A stretch of 36,754 nucleotides of DNA. Source: Spirogloea muscicola (Eukaryota > Streptophyta > Zygnematophyceae > Spirogloeales > Spirogloeaceae). Made by a program: the position numbers and the translations under genes. The stretch covers positions 148,636 through 185,389 of the forward strand of contig WELB01000213.1 in assembly GCA_009602725.1 (NCBI GenBank). The letters are read 5' to 3'. Positions 10,066-19,375 of the stretch are shown piece by piece; within the stretch, counting starts at the first letter, position 1; each line of letters begins with the position of its first letter. The notes under the pieces are model-generated. The model was not told the origin of the DNA. It did no database searches and saw nothing but the letters and a program-made list of their open reading frames with translations.

Positions 10066-10257
10066 GGAGGCTCGGTGCCTTCGGGTCTTGTGTCCTGCTA
10101 CCGCATTATCTGTGTACCTCCAGCGGTCCCAAGCGCTTGCTTTGCACCGCCGCGCCGTTCGCGCCCTTGCAGCAGCCTCTGGCTTGCTTGCGCAGCGGGG
10201 TTGCTCTTCCTCCCCTCAGCTCATCTGACTTCCTACTGCTGACACGGGGGTACGAAG
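10066..10257 (+). pseudogene. LINE family A 3' end, interrupted
   Basis: Contains the sequence equivalent to 5848-6030, from GGCTCGGTGCC through CCCAAGCGCTTGCTTTGC to TGACTTCCTACTGCTGACAC. Its stop region is split from its tail (which resumes at about 10386) by a 121-bp insert. Confidence 0.65.
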
Positions 10258-10378
10258 AAGAAGGGCTCGCCCATTGAAGATAGGGGCTGGAAAAGCCAGC
10301 CCAAAAAAGATGAACGAAGGACGAGAAGGGGCCATGGGAAGCACTAAGGAAAACAAGCACAAAACAAAACTAAGCAGC
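10258..10378. mobile_element. Palindromic mini-element inserted in a LINE tail
   Basis: The 121-bp insert is flanked by TACGAAG on both sides (10251-10257 and 10379-10385), a possible target-site duplication. Uninterrupted family A copies run straight from the LLLTRGY codons into GAGCGCCC, so this DNA is extra. It carries the GGGCTCGCCCATTGAAGATA block and the core GGGGCTGGAAAAGCCAGCCC. The same pair of blocks recurs near 26683, and related ones near 25295 and 27497. Confidence 0.5.
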
Positions 10379-10385
10379 TACGAAG

Positions 10386-10495
10386 CACTACTAAGAGCGC
10401 CCTGTCTGCCTAGCCTGGTGGCTCCGTCTATAACACCTGTATGCATCTGGCTGGCCTCTTACAGCCGCTCATTTAGCATCAGCAGTCGCATCCTT
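10386..10495 (+). repeat. LINE family A 3' tail repeat (displaced)
   Basis: Resumes the family A tail: ACTAAGAGCGCCCTGTCTGC, then ATGCATCTGGCTGGCCTC with the palindromic core at 10449-10466, ending ATCAGCAGTCGC. Confidence 0.7.
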
Positions 10496-11295
10496 ATTTC
10501 TATCTCAGGGAGTGCTCCCACGGCCCACTAGGCTCAGCCAGATGGTTACCCAGCCCATTCGCGGGTTTTTAAACTACAGAAGATGACGAAGGGCTTCCCC
10601 AGCCCAATGCGCCGGCGCACTACAATATTACATTCAACAATCTTGGGGGGTGCCATTTGCTACTGTGTCATTTTCACGTTTATCTAAGTAAGTACCAATT
10701 GGCCGCCTCCACTAAAAGCCTGAGACTGTTCTGGAGAAGGATACTCTGCTCATGTCTGTGATCACTTTGCTGTCTTACAGCCGTTCAAGAAAGTGTGCAA
10801 CTTGCAATCACCTGGCCAACAGCTTTCAATTTGCATGGCTTGGTGCCATCATTCTAGCAACATATGTGTGCGTGTATCTGACTTGTACAGTCTGCACGGG
10901 CAGTCTCGTCTTGTAAGCCACATATTCGATACCACGCTGGAGCATATTTTCGAAATTGTTCAGGACAATCTGAACCCGAATATTACCCAACATCCAGGTT
11001 AAATCGAGCAGGAGTCTGGCAAGGAGGGCTCTCCCTGCTCGGGCCGATCTGTTTCATGCTTGCTTTTCTCGTCCTCCATGTCAGAGGTCGACATGGGAGA
11101 TGCACAAAGTGGGTCACTTGGAGCAGAACATGGAATGCACAATATCATGTGCACCTAATCATGTCTCAGCCTGCTCAAGTGATTACGAAACTGAAGATAC
11201 GACTAAAGTACACCATCTGCAGCCTAAGTCGAGTTGGGGGCGCTAGGACCGTCCGTCAGCAGAGCTTTCGGAAGCTTGTGAGAATGAGAGCTTGT
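10496..11295. other. Unique intergenic stretch; nothing recognised
   Basis: About 800 bp of mixed composition without the palindromic or LINE blocks seen elsewhere. Frames are short (up to about 85 codons) and show no domain. A short GC palindrome (GCGCCGGCGC) lies near 10609. Confidence 0.4.
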
Positions 11296-11770
11296 CCCAG
11301 AAGCGGGCAGTAGGGGGCGATGGCTGTGGAAGGCCGGCCTAGAAAGAAAGAATGAAAGGGGCTCTTGCAGACAGGGATTTGAGTAGATTGAGTGGTGCAG
11401 TGATGGAGGGCCTGAGTGGCCCAAGGGGCAAGGGCTGCCAAAAGGAAAGCGCTTCCAGATTGACAGCAGTGGCTGTGAGAAGCCAGCCCAAAAGAATGGA
11501 CAAGGTCTGAAAGGGCCAGATGGCGCAAGAAGCAAGATGCTAAGCGCTAAGATGCCTGCCCAAGAAGCCTGCCCAAGAAGAGTGGACAAGGTCCAAGCCA
11601 GAAAGAAAGAACAGCTCAGAAAGAAGAAACAGAAAGAAAGAGCTGAGGTGAGTCAGTAGTTGTGAGAGGCCAGCCGAAAGAAGTGATAATCTTCGAGTAC
11701 AGGGCGATGGCTGTGATTTGCCGGCCCAGAAAGCTGAAAGAAGGAATGCAAGGTCAGAAAGGAATGGACA
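11296..11770 (-). repeat. Cluster of palindromic mini-elements (11.3-11.8 kb)
   Basis: At least three minus-oriented cores occur at roughly 11321, 11470 and 11706, each of the form GGCTGTGAnnnGCCGGCC or GGCTGTGAGAAGCCAGCC. They are separated by blocks such as GGACAAGGTC and CAGAAAGAAAGAA. No gene is recognised. Confidence 0.65.
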
Positions 11771-11869
11771 AGGTCCGGATTGAAAGTTTCCCTGGGCTGT
11801 GCGCTCTTGTACCTGCTCCGGTACCTGTCCCTGTGTGTTGTACACAGCGTTCTCAGAGTCTGCATTCCT

Positions 11870-12471
11870 CCAGTCGAGCTCCTCCATTGGACGTTTGCTC
11901 TTGTCCACAGGTCCAGCAGATCGCCCTCGTTGAGGGGGCGGCCCAGCAGATCGACTTCGTTGCGGCGGCTCAGATGCAGATGCGCTCATGGCGGCAGACA
12001 GGTTTAGATCTCAGACAGTCAGTCAGACAGCACAGGCTCCGACCTCACCCAAGGTGGGTGGCAGCCATGGCTAGGGCGCACGGGCGCACCTCGTGGCCTC
12101 AGATGTGGGGAGTAAATCCGATGGGTGCCCGAGGCCTCCCTTACTCCGATTACACCCGATGTGATCAGCTCTTGCCAGAGGCAATCGACATCTTTGGCTG
12201 CTTAGGTCCTCGTTTCCTTACTCTCCTTCAAAACATAGCCAATCTAGGCTACACACGACATGCAGATGTGTTCCCGGCTGAGATGGGCTTGCCAGCTGCT
12301 TATCTGTCGTTGTTGCGACGACGAGTTTCGGCCTGTTTGCAGCGTGCTCAGGCTAATGCTTTGCACCAGAAAGCTGGGCGAGCTCTAGTTGGTGGCCGAA
12401 GGGCTTCGTATCTGCCATCTAGTATCCAGGCATCGGTTAGCGACCTTTATGTTTTGACCCGTGGTTACTGA
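11870..12471 (+). pseudogene. Internally deleted LINE family B copy with open frame
   Basis: An open frame (11662-12471) spans a segment homologous to 9355-9620. It then passes at about 12115-12140 directly into PYSDYTRCDQLLPEAIDIF and the family B end (PAAYLSLLRRRVSACLQRAQANALHQKAGRALVGG...SDLYVLTRGY, TGA 12469-12471). The RT, zinc finger and nuclease residues that should lie between are missing. A deletion that keeps the ends would resemble a non-autonomous derivative. Nothing shows that it is translated. Confidence 0.55.
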
Positions 12472-12570
12472 GCGGGTCAATCTACTGTAGCTTATGTAGG
12501 TCTTAAGATGTGCTTGCCTTTGTACTTGGCCATTTGGCCTTCGTTTGTTTCAAATGCACGATATTCCTTA
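12472..12570 (+). repeat. LINE family B 3' tail
   Basis: GCGGGTCAATCTACTG, then GTGCTTGCCTTTGTACTTGG and TTTGTTTCAAATGCACGA follow the stop at 12469-12471, closely matching 7416-7520. Confidence 0.75.
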
Positions 12571-12719
12571 TCCAGGGATGTCTCACGGCCCAATAGACGA
12601 TCGAGTCCGATTCACCATATTACAATATTCAACACGGATGAAGCTTTTCCCAAAAGGGGGCTGCTAGGACCTTCAGTCAGCAGTGATGTCGGATGATATT
12701 AAGAGTGAAAGCTTTTTTC

Positions 12720-12945
12720 CAGAAGCGGGCAGAAGGGGGCGAGGGCTACGGAAGACCGGCTCAGAAAGACAAGGGACCGGTAAAGGGCGATGCCTGTGCT
12801 TAGCCAGCCCAGAAAAAGAGTGTACAGTAATATTCCGAATGCGGCTCTCTGTCTCCCAACCTCGCTTTTTGCGCCATTCGGCTCCTTCAGACCTTGTCCA
12901 TCCATTCTTTTGGGCTGGCCTCTCACAGCCTACAAGTCAATTTGG
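12720..12945. repeat. Palindromic mini-elements, one splitting a LINE fragment
   Basis: A minus-oriented core (GCCTGTGCTTAGCCAGCC, about 12789) is followed by a LINE snippet reading FRMRLSVS (about 12833-12860). A plus-oriented element of about 78-90 bp comes next, with the core GGCTGGCCTCTCACAGCC at 12913-12930. LINE coding then resumes as QRSLAHAAHLRAGRA. The element therefore interrupts the contiguous RMRLSVSLQRS...HLRAGRA seen in other copies. CCAAC occurs at both junctions. Confidence 0.55.
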
Positions 12946-13538
12946 CAGCGCTGTTACCATTTCCAACGCTCCCTGGCTCACGCCGCGCACTTGCGGGCAG
13001 GCCGCGCTGTGGCTGCTGCCTCCAGGTCTCGTCGGGGTGCCTCTTTACACACACGCCGGGTCGACTTGGTGGCCTCGACGCCGGGAGGCGGCGCGCGCAT
13101 CATTGCAGACGTGATCACCACCGATGTGGTGGACCGATTCAATCCGGAGCTCTCTGCCTCGCGGGCTGGCCATGCTGCGGCGAAAGCCGCTCGCAGCAAG
13201 GCGGCCAAACACGTTGACCACCCGGCTGGAGACGAGTTCGTAGCCCTGGCCGTGGATGTGCACGGGGCTCTTGGGTCCCAGTGGCTCGACCAGCTAGCCA
13301 GCTTGCGCGACGCGTTGTGTCCCGCAGAAGGTGAGCCGTCTGACTCCAACGCCGCTGGCTCGTGGGCCCAGGTTTATCGCCTGCGTCATTCAGTGTCCCT
13401 CCAGCGGTCCATGCCCCACGCCTTGCATCTGCGCGCTGGCCGTGCTCTCGCTGCAGCCTCTGCCTTTCGTCAGGGGGATTGATTTTCGGCAGCTAGTCTG
13501 TCAGAGTTGAGGCTCCTCACTCGTAGCTACTGAGAGGT
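12946..13538 (+). pseudogene. LINE family C 3' fragment (chimeric)
   Basis: The first 90 bp encode the terminal helix (FQRSLAHAAHLRAGRAVAAAS). They are fused to the nuclease-type region (RRVDLVASTPGGGARIIADV, then TTDVVDRFNPELSASRAGHA, KHVDHPAGDEF, VDVHGALGSQWLD). The true terminal helix (RHSVSLQRSMPHALHLRAGRA) follows. An in-frame TGA at 13480-13482 precedes the family's end (LRLLTRSY, TGA). The order helix-nuclease-helix is not seen in the related copy at 17900-18575, so this copy is a recombinant. It is not functional. Confidence 0.6.
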
Positions 13539-13794
13539 CCATCCTACACCCGTTCTGACATTAACGCTTTTAGGCTCCTCCGTCATTTGGCCCCTTCGAA
13601 CCTTTGTCGATTCTTTTCGGTCTAGCTTTTCACAGCCCTTGCCCCCATTGAGAGAGCCACTTTCTCTTTTCATTTACGGCTGCAAGTTACTCCGACTTGC
13701 TGGTGCTATTTCGAGGCGCCTTTCAGCTCTTTGGACCTTGTCCATTCTTTTTGAGCTGGCCTTTCCCAGCCACTACCTTAAATTGGACGAGCTT
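13539..13794 (+). repeat. Family C tail and palindromic mini-elements
   Basis: The tail (CATCCTACACCCGTTCTGAC) is nearly identical to 18549-18575. It runs into ATTTGGCCCCTTCGAACC, TTCTTTTCGG and the core (about 13619-13640, degenerate), then a second unit with TCCATTCTTTTTGAGCTGGC and core at 13754-13771. The order matches 18580-18672 and 21535-21612. Confidence 0.65.
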
Positions 13795-13829
13795 CCCTAA
13801 ACCCTAAACCCTAAACCCTAAACCCTAAA
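13795..13829 (+). repeat. Interstitial telomeric repeat, CCCTAAA x5
   Basis: Five perfect heptamers of the C-rich strand of the plant/green-algal telomere repeat. They sit between AAATTGGACGAGCTTC and CTCTTGTTGTTTTGGAAGAG, both pieces of the palindromic mini-element family. The run is too short to be a chromosome end and looks like an insertion. Confidence 0.95.
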
Positions 13830-14430
13830 CCTCTTGTTGTTTTGGAAGAGCTCACTTCATTTTGTGAACAAAGTTCGAAGGGGCCAAAGGGATTGGAGTG
13901 TGTACCGAGTGATGGAGGGCCTGTGTGGCCAAGGGGGCAAGGGCTGTGAAGCCTGCCCAGAAGCAACAGGCCTTTCAAATTGACAGCAGTGGCTGTGAGT
14001 GGCCAGACCAGAAGGAAGTGGCTCTCCCAAGGGGAAAAGCCAGCCCGGAGTTGACAGAGGGTCGAAGGTGGCACAGGACCGAGGGGCCTGGAGATGCTAT
14101 GTCAGAACGGGTGGAGGATGGACCACTCAGTAGCTACAAGTGAGGAGCCTCAAATCCGACAGACTAGCTGACCAAAGGAATGAAGGTCTGAACGGGAGAA
14201 AGAGTGGACAAGAAAGAATGGACAAAAGATAAATTAAGAGCTCTTCCAATTTACGGCAATGGCTGTGAGATGAAAGAAGTGTGAGAGGCCAGCCCGAAGG
14301 AATGTATTTTTTGGCTGGGACAAGGTCCAAGCCAGAAAGAAAATGTTCGTGTATTTGAAACATCCGAAGGCCAATATGGCCAAGTACAAAGGCAAAGCAC
14401 ATCAAATGCCGTAGCAGCTAGCATCTAGCA
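13830..14430 (-). repeat. Mosaic: palindromic elements, family C end and family B tail (minus)
   Basis: Minus-oriented palindromic cores lie at about 13948, 13988 and 14262. A family C 3' end (SLSDLRLLTCSY then TGA at 14127-14129) occupies about 14090-14175. A family B tail (TTTGAAACATCCGAAGGCC) lies at about 14340-14410. No intact gene is present. Confidence 0.55.
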
Positions 14431-16035
14431 ACTACTGGAGCTGCTAGAGAATTAGGGCAGCAGCAGTGGCAGGCGAAGGGATGGGGGGGTGAAGGAGGGC
14501 CGGCAGAGCCCCTAGGCGCCGGGACCCCCCCCACGGGTGCCTTGCCGGCTGCCGAGCTCCACCAGTCATCCTCCTCAAGCCTTTCTTCTGCCCCCGACCG
14601 TTGTGGCGCCCACGCCCGCCGCCCGCGCCGGCGCTGGCGGCGACGGCGGCGGCCCCAGTCCCCCTCGCCGCCCTCACCACCGCGTGCCAGGCCCCGCGGC
14701 TCCCTTGGGCGCCCCGCTAAAGGCTGCGCCAGGCCCCGCCCCTCCTCCCCCCCCCACGGCGGGCGCCTTCCTTGGTCACCCTCGCTCCTGCTCTCCCTTC
14801 GGCCACCCCGCCCTTGGCGGCTCCGGCACTGCTTGCCTCCGGCAGGCCCCCGCCGTCCCTCCTGCCTCTGCTGCTGCCTCCCACTCCTCTAGCAGCCCCA
14901 GAAGCGGACGCAGGACGGGTCGACGAGGCCCCCGTCGGCAGGGCTCCCCTTGGCTCCATGGCATTCGCGGCGGCAGGTCCTGTCCCTTCGGTCCAGCCCC
15001 CAATGCCCCAGCCCTCCCGCCCCTCCTTCCTCCCCCGCCGTCCCTCCTGCCACAGCTACTGCCTCCCACTCCTCTAGCAGCTCCAGGAGCGGACGCAGGT
15101 CGGGTCGACAAGGCCCCCATCGGCTCGGCTCCCTTCGCTCCGTGGCACCCCCGGCCCTCCTTCCCCCCCCCGGCCACTCCTCCTGCCACAGCTGCTGCCT
15201 CCCATTCCTCTTGCAGCTCCAGAAGCGGACGCAGGACCGGTCATCACGGCCCCCGTCGGCACGGCTTCTCCCGCTCCGTGGCACCCCCAGCCCTCCTCCC
15301 CCCCCCGCTGCCATCCCTTCTGCTGCGGCTGCTGCTTCCCACTCCTCTAGCAGCTCCAGAGGCAGACGCAGGACAGGTCGCAAAGGCCCCCATCGGCATT
15401 TTTGGCCCTCCTTCCCACTCCCTCCATTCTTCCTGCCACTGCTGCTGCCTCCCACTCCTCTAGCAGCTCCAGAAGTGGACGCAGGACGGGTCAACAAGGC
15501 CCCCAGCGGCACTTCCAGCCCTCCTTCCCCCCTCCATTATCTCTCCTGCCACTAATGCTGCCTCACTCCTCTAGCAGCTCCAGCAGCGGACGCAGGACAG
15601 GTCGATAAAGCCCCCTTCGACACTTCCAGCCCTCTTTCCCCCCCCCCCGCCATCCCTCCTGCCACTGCTGCTGCCCCACTCCTCTAGCAGCTCCAGAAGC
15701 AGACGCTGGACAGGTCGACAAGGCCCTCATCGGCACTTCCGGTCTTCCTTCCCATCCCCGCCCTCCCTCCTGCCACTGCTGCTCCTCCACTTTTCTAGCA
15801 GCTCCTGCAGCGGACGCATGCCAGGTCAACAAGGCCCTCATTGGCATGGGGCCTTTCCTGCATCCACTTCTGGAGCTGCTAGAGGAGTGAGGCAGTAGCA
15901 GTGGCAGGAGGCATGGAGGGGGGGGAAAGAGAGCCCGAAGTGCCGATTGGGGCGTTGCCGACCTGTCCTGCTGGAGCTGCTATGGGAGGAGTGGGGCAGC
16001 AGCAGTGGCAGGAGGGATGGCATGGGGGGGAAGAA
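14430..16035. repeat. G+C-rich ~113-bp minisatellite with inverted end units
   Basis: Eight or more plus-oriented units each carry CACTCCTCTAGCAGCTCC, then GACGCAGGACGGGTCGACA and AGGCCCCCATCGGCA plus a C-rich run. Hallmarks recur near 14882, 15068, 15203, 15338, 15451, 15566, 15677 and 15790, so spacing settles to about 111-115 bp. Inverted units (GGAGCTGCTAGAG...) flank the array at about 14432-14500 and 15859-16030. All frames give Ser/Pro/Arg-rich products that shift frame between units, so I do not call a protein. Confidence 0.7.
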
Positions 16036-16280
16036 CAGCCGGAAGGCGCAGCCATGAACGGGGCACCCGAGGAAGCCCCGGGGCCTGGCGCGGCCATGAG
16101 CGGGGCGAAGCGAGCGCGCCAGCCGGCGGCGGCAGGGGGCAATGGGGCCGCCGCCGTTCTTTCGTTTTCCAGTAGCTGGAAAACGAAAGAGAGGAAAGGG
16201 CAGGAAGAAGTGGAACCCCTCCTCTCAGCAACTGCTCTTCCCATTTACGTGGCCCAGGACAAGGTCCCTGCTGCTGCACT
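16036..16280 (+). other. G+C-rich spacer with perfect 33-nt hairpin
   Basis: This spacer links the minisatellite to the RT-bearing LINE. The main landmark is the 15-bp-stem hairpin at 16158-16190. An open frame continues through it from the minisatellite, but no protein domain is visible. Confidence 0.4.
16158..16190. repeat. Perfect inverted repeat, 15-bp stem, 3-nt loop
   Basis: TCTTTCGTTTTCCAG, loop TAG, then its exact reverse complement. There are no mismatches. It could extrude as a cruciform or fold as an RNA hairpin. It is not a member of the GGCTG...CAGCC palindrome family. Confidence 0.9.
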
Positions 16281-16331
16281 CTGCATCTGGTCTGGCCTCT
16301 TACAGCCGCTCCTTGAGTATCGGCAGCCGCA
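16275..16331 (+). repeat. LINE family A tail repeat upstream of the RT
   Basis: TGCATCTGGTCTGGCCTC, the core ending TTACAGCC (about 16289-16306), then ATCGGCAGCCGCATTCTT. It ends where RT-coding similarity begins, marking the 5' truncation point of the following LINE. Confidence 0.6.
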
Positions 16332-18575
16332 TTCTTCTTGCTGCCCATCCGGTGCTCTGCTCCAGCAGCCTCCTCGCCATCGCCAAGGCCAATGGCGGAG
16401 TCCGCCATCGGCGAGGTTCTGTACCGTCTGGTGGCCCGCACGCTGTGGTAGCAACACCTCGGGCAGGTGCAGACTCACCTTGCCCCACATCAATACGGCG
16501 CTGGGCTACGAAGCGGCGGGGAGGCTGTCGTCCACGGCGTCTGCGCGGCCCTGGATCTCCATCCTGACTGGATGGTCCTGGCTGTTGATGTGCAAGACGC
16601 TTTCAACAGAGGCGAACGCAGCGCCATCGCCGAGGAGCTGCAAGCGGCCTTCCCTTCCCTCCTTTCCCTTCTTCCGCCTTTGCTACGGCCAGACCAGCGA
16701 CCTTCTGTGGCGGACGGGGTGTGGCGAGGTGAAGACGCTGCAGTCGAGGACTGGCACACGCCAAGGAGATCCTCTGGCAGGGATCTTTTCTGCGCTGGCT
16801 CACAATCGTGCTCTCAAGGCCACTGCGGCGGCACACCCCAGCGTCCTCCTGCCGTCCTACGCCGACGACACAACACTGGTCGGCAGCCCAGGGGACGGGT
16901 CCGCAGCCACCGCCATCTTCCAGCAGCAGCTGGCCGCCCTCGGCATGTCCATCCGGCCCGAGAAGTGCGTCCCGTGGTCTCCGCGTGGCCTCCCTGGCCC
17001 CTTGCCCCTGCCGCCCGAGTGCCAGACTCCCCCAGGCGGCCTCACCATCCTGGGGGTCCCCCTTGGCACGCCTTCTTTCGTTGACGAGCAGCTGCGCGCC
17101 CTGCTCCAGGAGCACCTCCGGCCGGTGGCCCGCCTCTCCGAGCTGCACGACATGCAGCTGGCGCTTGCTATGCTCACCAGAAGCATCGGCAGCGTCCTCA
17201 CTACCTGGCGCGGACCTACCCCTCCCTGCCCCGAGGTGCTGGAGGCCTGAGCCACGTTCGACACCGGCGTCATGGCGAGCGTTGCGGCCCTCATCCGATA
17301 CACGAGCTTCCTCAACTCGCCAGCTGCTGTGCACCAGGCCACTCTGTCAGTCGGCCATGGCGGCCTCGGCTGCCGCTCGCTGGCTCGCATCAGCAGGCCA
17401 ACCTACCTCGGCAGATGGGCTCAGGTTGCCATGTCGGTGGCACAGAACTTCCTCCAGGATGGGCCGCTCATGCTGCAGCCGCCTGTGGCGGAGGTGGCGA
17501 CCGGCTCGTTGCCTTTTCAAGTGGCGCTCCGCTCTGCTCAACACGAGTTACTCGTGTAGCACCCAGCCCTCGCGGAGAGCGTGGTCCCGTTTGAACATCT
17601 GGCCCACTCCAGCGACTCGAGGGCGCAGGCGCGGTTCCATGGTGGACGTTGATACGGCGGCTTTCACGGCCACGCTGCGGCTCCTCCCTCCGACAGACGT
17701 GCGCGGCCATGCTCGGCTGCGATCAGCATCCTCCCCTGGCACGGCAGCCTGGCTCTCGGCGCTCCCCCTCTACGATACACTCAGGATGCCAGATGAGCTT
17801 TTCCACACGGCAGTCCATCGCCTGCTGGATCTCCCCTCGCCCTGTCTGCTCGGCGCATTGCAGTGCGAGTGCGAAGAATGGTCGGCGGACCCGGCGTAGC
17901 TTGCTGCGCATGTCCTTCGCTGCGCCACTGGAGGTGAACGCACGGCAGCACACGACCTCCTCGGGGATGCCATGTTTGGCGTATTTGTGGAAGCCGGCTA
18001 CACGGTGGTGATGGAGAACACTTCCATGATGCCAATCCTCCAGAAGGTCGACGGATTACACATGTGCTGGGTCGACTTGGTGTCCTCGATGCCGAGAGGC
18101 GGCGCGCGCATCATTGCAGACGTGATCACCACCGATGTGGTGGACCGATTCAATCCGGCGCTCTCTGCCTCGCGGGCTGGCCATGCTGCGGCGAAGGCCG
18201 CTCGCAGCAAGGCGGCCAAACACGCTGACCACCCGGCTGGAGACGAGTTCGTACCCCGGGCCGTGGATGTGCACGGAGCTCTTGGGTCCCAGAGGATGGA
18301 CCTGCTAGCCAGGCTTGCCCGACGCGCTGTGTCCCGCAGGCGAGGTGAGCTGGCTGACTTCAACGCCGCTGCTCGTGGCCCAGGTTTATCGCATGCGTCT
18401 TTCAGTGTCCCTCCAGCGGTCCATGGCCCACGCCTTGCATCTGCGTGCTGGCCGTGCTCTCGCTGCAGCCTCTGGCTTTCGTCAGGGGGACTGTTTTCCG
18501 GCTGCCAGTCTGTCAGCTTTGAGGCTCCTCACTCGTAGCTACTTAGTGGTCCATCCTACACCCGTTCCGACATAG
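16331..18575 (+). pseudogene. LINE family C: broken reverse transcriptase plus C-terminal domain
   Basis: This is the only RT in the window. Motifs in order: AKANGGVR (16382 onward), GEVLYRLVART, HQYGAGLRSGGEAVVHGV, motif A VLAVDVQDAFN (16575-16607), motif B GTRQGDPLAGIFSA (about 16750-16790), motif C YADDTTLVG (16858-16884), motif D LGMSIRPEKC, motif E LGVPLG. The conserved GGLGCRSLARI and AYLG-like region follows, then a C-x-C...H-x3-C finger carrying an in-frame TAG (17897-17899). The nuclease-type block (ARIIADVITTDVVDRF) and LRLLTRSY come last. Frames change before motif A, between A and B, near 17545 and near 18365; TGA 17248-17250 also breaks it. The terminal stop is mutated (TTA), extending the frame to 18575. 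No APE endonuclease is seen. It would have made cDNA by target-primed reverse transcription; it is dead now. Confidence 0.85.
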
Positions 18576-19205
18576 CGCTTTTAGGCTCCTCCGTCATTTG
18601 GCCCCTTCGAACCTTTGTCAATTCTTTTCGAGCTGGCTTTTCACAGCCCTGGCCCCCATTGGGGGAACCACTTTCTTTACGGCAATGGCTGTGAGAGGCC
18701 AGCGCAAAGGATGTACAAGGTCTGAAAGGCCGGAAGGAACAGATAAGAAAGACTCTTCCGGGTAGAGGGCGATGGCTGTCATTGGCCAGCCCAGTAGAAG
18801 GAATGAACAAGGTTCTGAGGGGCCAGAAAAGCGCAAGAAATAGCTCAGAAAGAAAAAAAAAAGCTCTTCTAATGTAAGGCAGCAGCTGCGAGAGGCCAGC
18901 TGAAAGTAGAAAACCTCTTCCAGTACAGGGCGATGGCTGTGCCTGGCCAGCACAGAAATGGCATGAACAGCGGAATGTACAGGGTCAAAAGAGTGGACAA
19001 GGTCCGAAGGAGCCGGCATAGAAGAAACAGCCTTTCCAGTGTAAGGCAATGGTTGTGAGAGGCCAGCCCAAGAAGAAGAAAGTCACTTCCAATATAGGGC
19101 GATGGATATGATTGGCTAGCCCAGGAACAAAAATGAACAAATTTCAAAAAAGAATCAACAAGGTATGGAAGGGCTGGAAGGCCCCCAAAAAAGCGAATAC
19201 GAAAG
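18576..19205. repeat. Dense cluster of palindromic mini-elements (18.6-19.2 kb)
   Basis: One plus unit (core AGCTGGCTTTTCACAGCC, 18631-18648) is followed by about six minus-oriented cores near 18685, 18771, 18885, 18932, 19048 and 19105. They are spaced 47-116 bp. Cores alternate with CTCTTCCAGTACAGGGCGAT-like and GGACAAGGTCNNAAGGGGCC-like blocks. This is the best place to derive a consensus. Confidence 0.7.
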
Positions 19206-19375
19206 CGCTGGAGCGAGAAGGCGCGCGGAGTGCATGAAATGAAAGGAAGGTCAATTCAAGCGAATACATTGTTCAGGCAGAAAATAGTGCAATAATAGGC
19301 TAGATAAAAGGAAGCCCTATGCTAAGGTGGCTAAGGTGACAGTGTGACATTAGTACCCACGGGTGAAAAGAATGC
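19206..19375 (+). repeat. 'GCGCG' dispersed repeat, longest copy
   Basis: Starts GAGAAGGCGCGCGGAGTGCA, then ATGAAAGGAAGGTCAATTC and ACATTGTTCAGGCAGAAA. It continues through CTATGCTAAGGTGGCTAAGG to TAGTACCCACGGGTG. A reverse copy at 20220-20366 shares both halves, so the full unit is about 150 bp. Confidence 0.65.

Noticed and set aside
14537-15463. 308-codon Pro/Ser/Arg-rich open frame as a structural protein gene
   Set aside because: It lies in a minisatellite whose units change reading frame; all frames are similarly open because stops are rare in this composition.
15901-17250. 449-codon frame as an intact RT protein
   Set aside because: Only its second half carries RT motifs B to E; motif A is in another frame and the first half is minisatellite and tail repeat.
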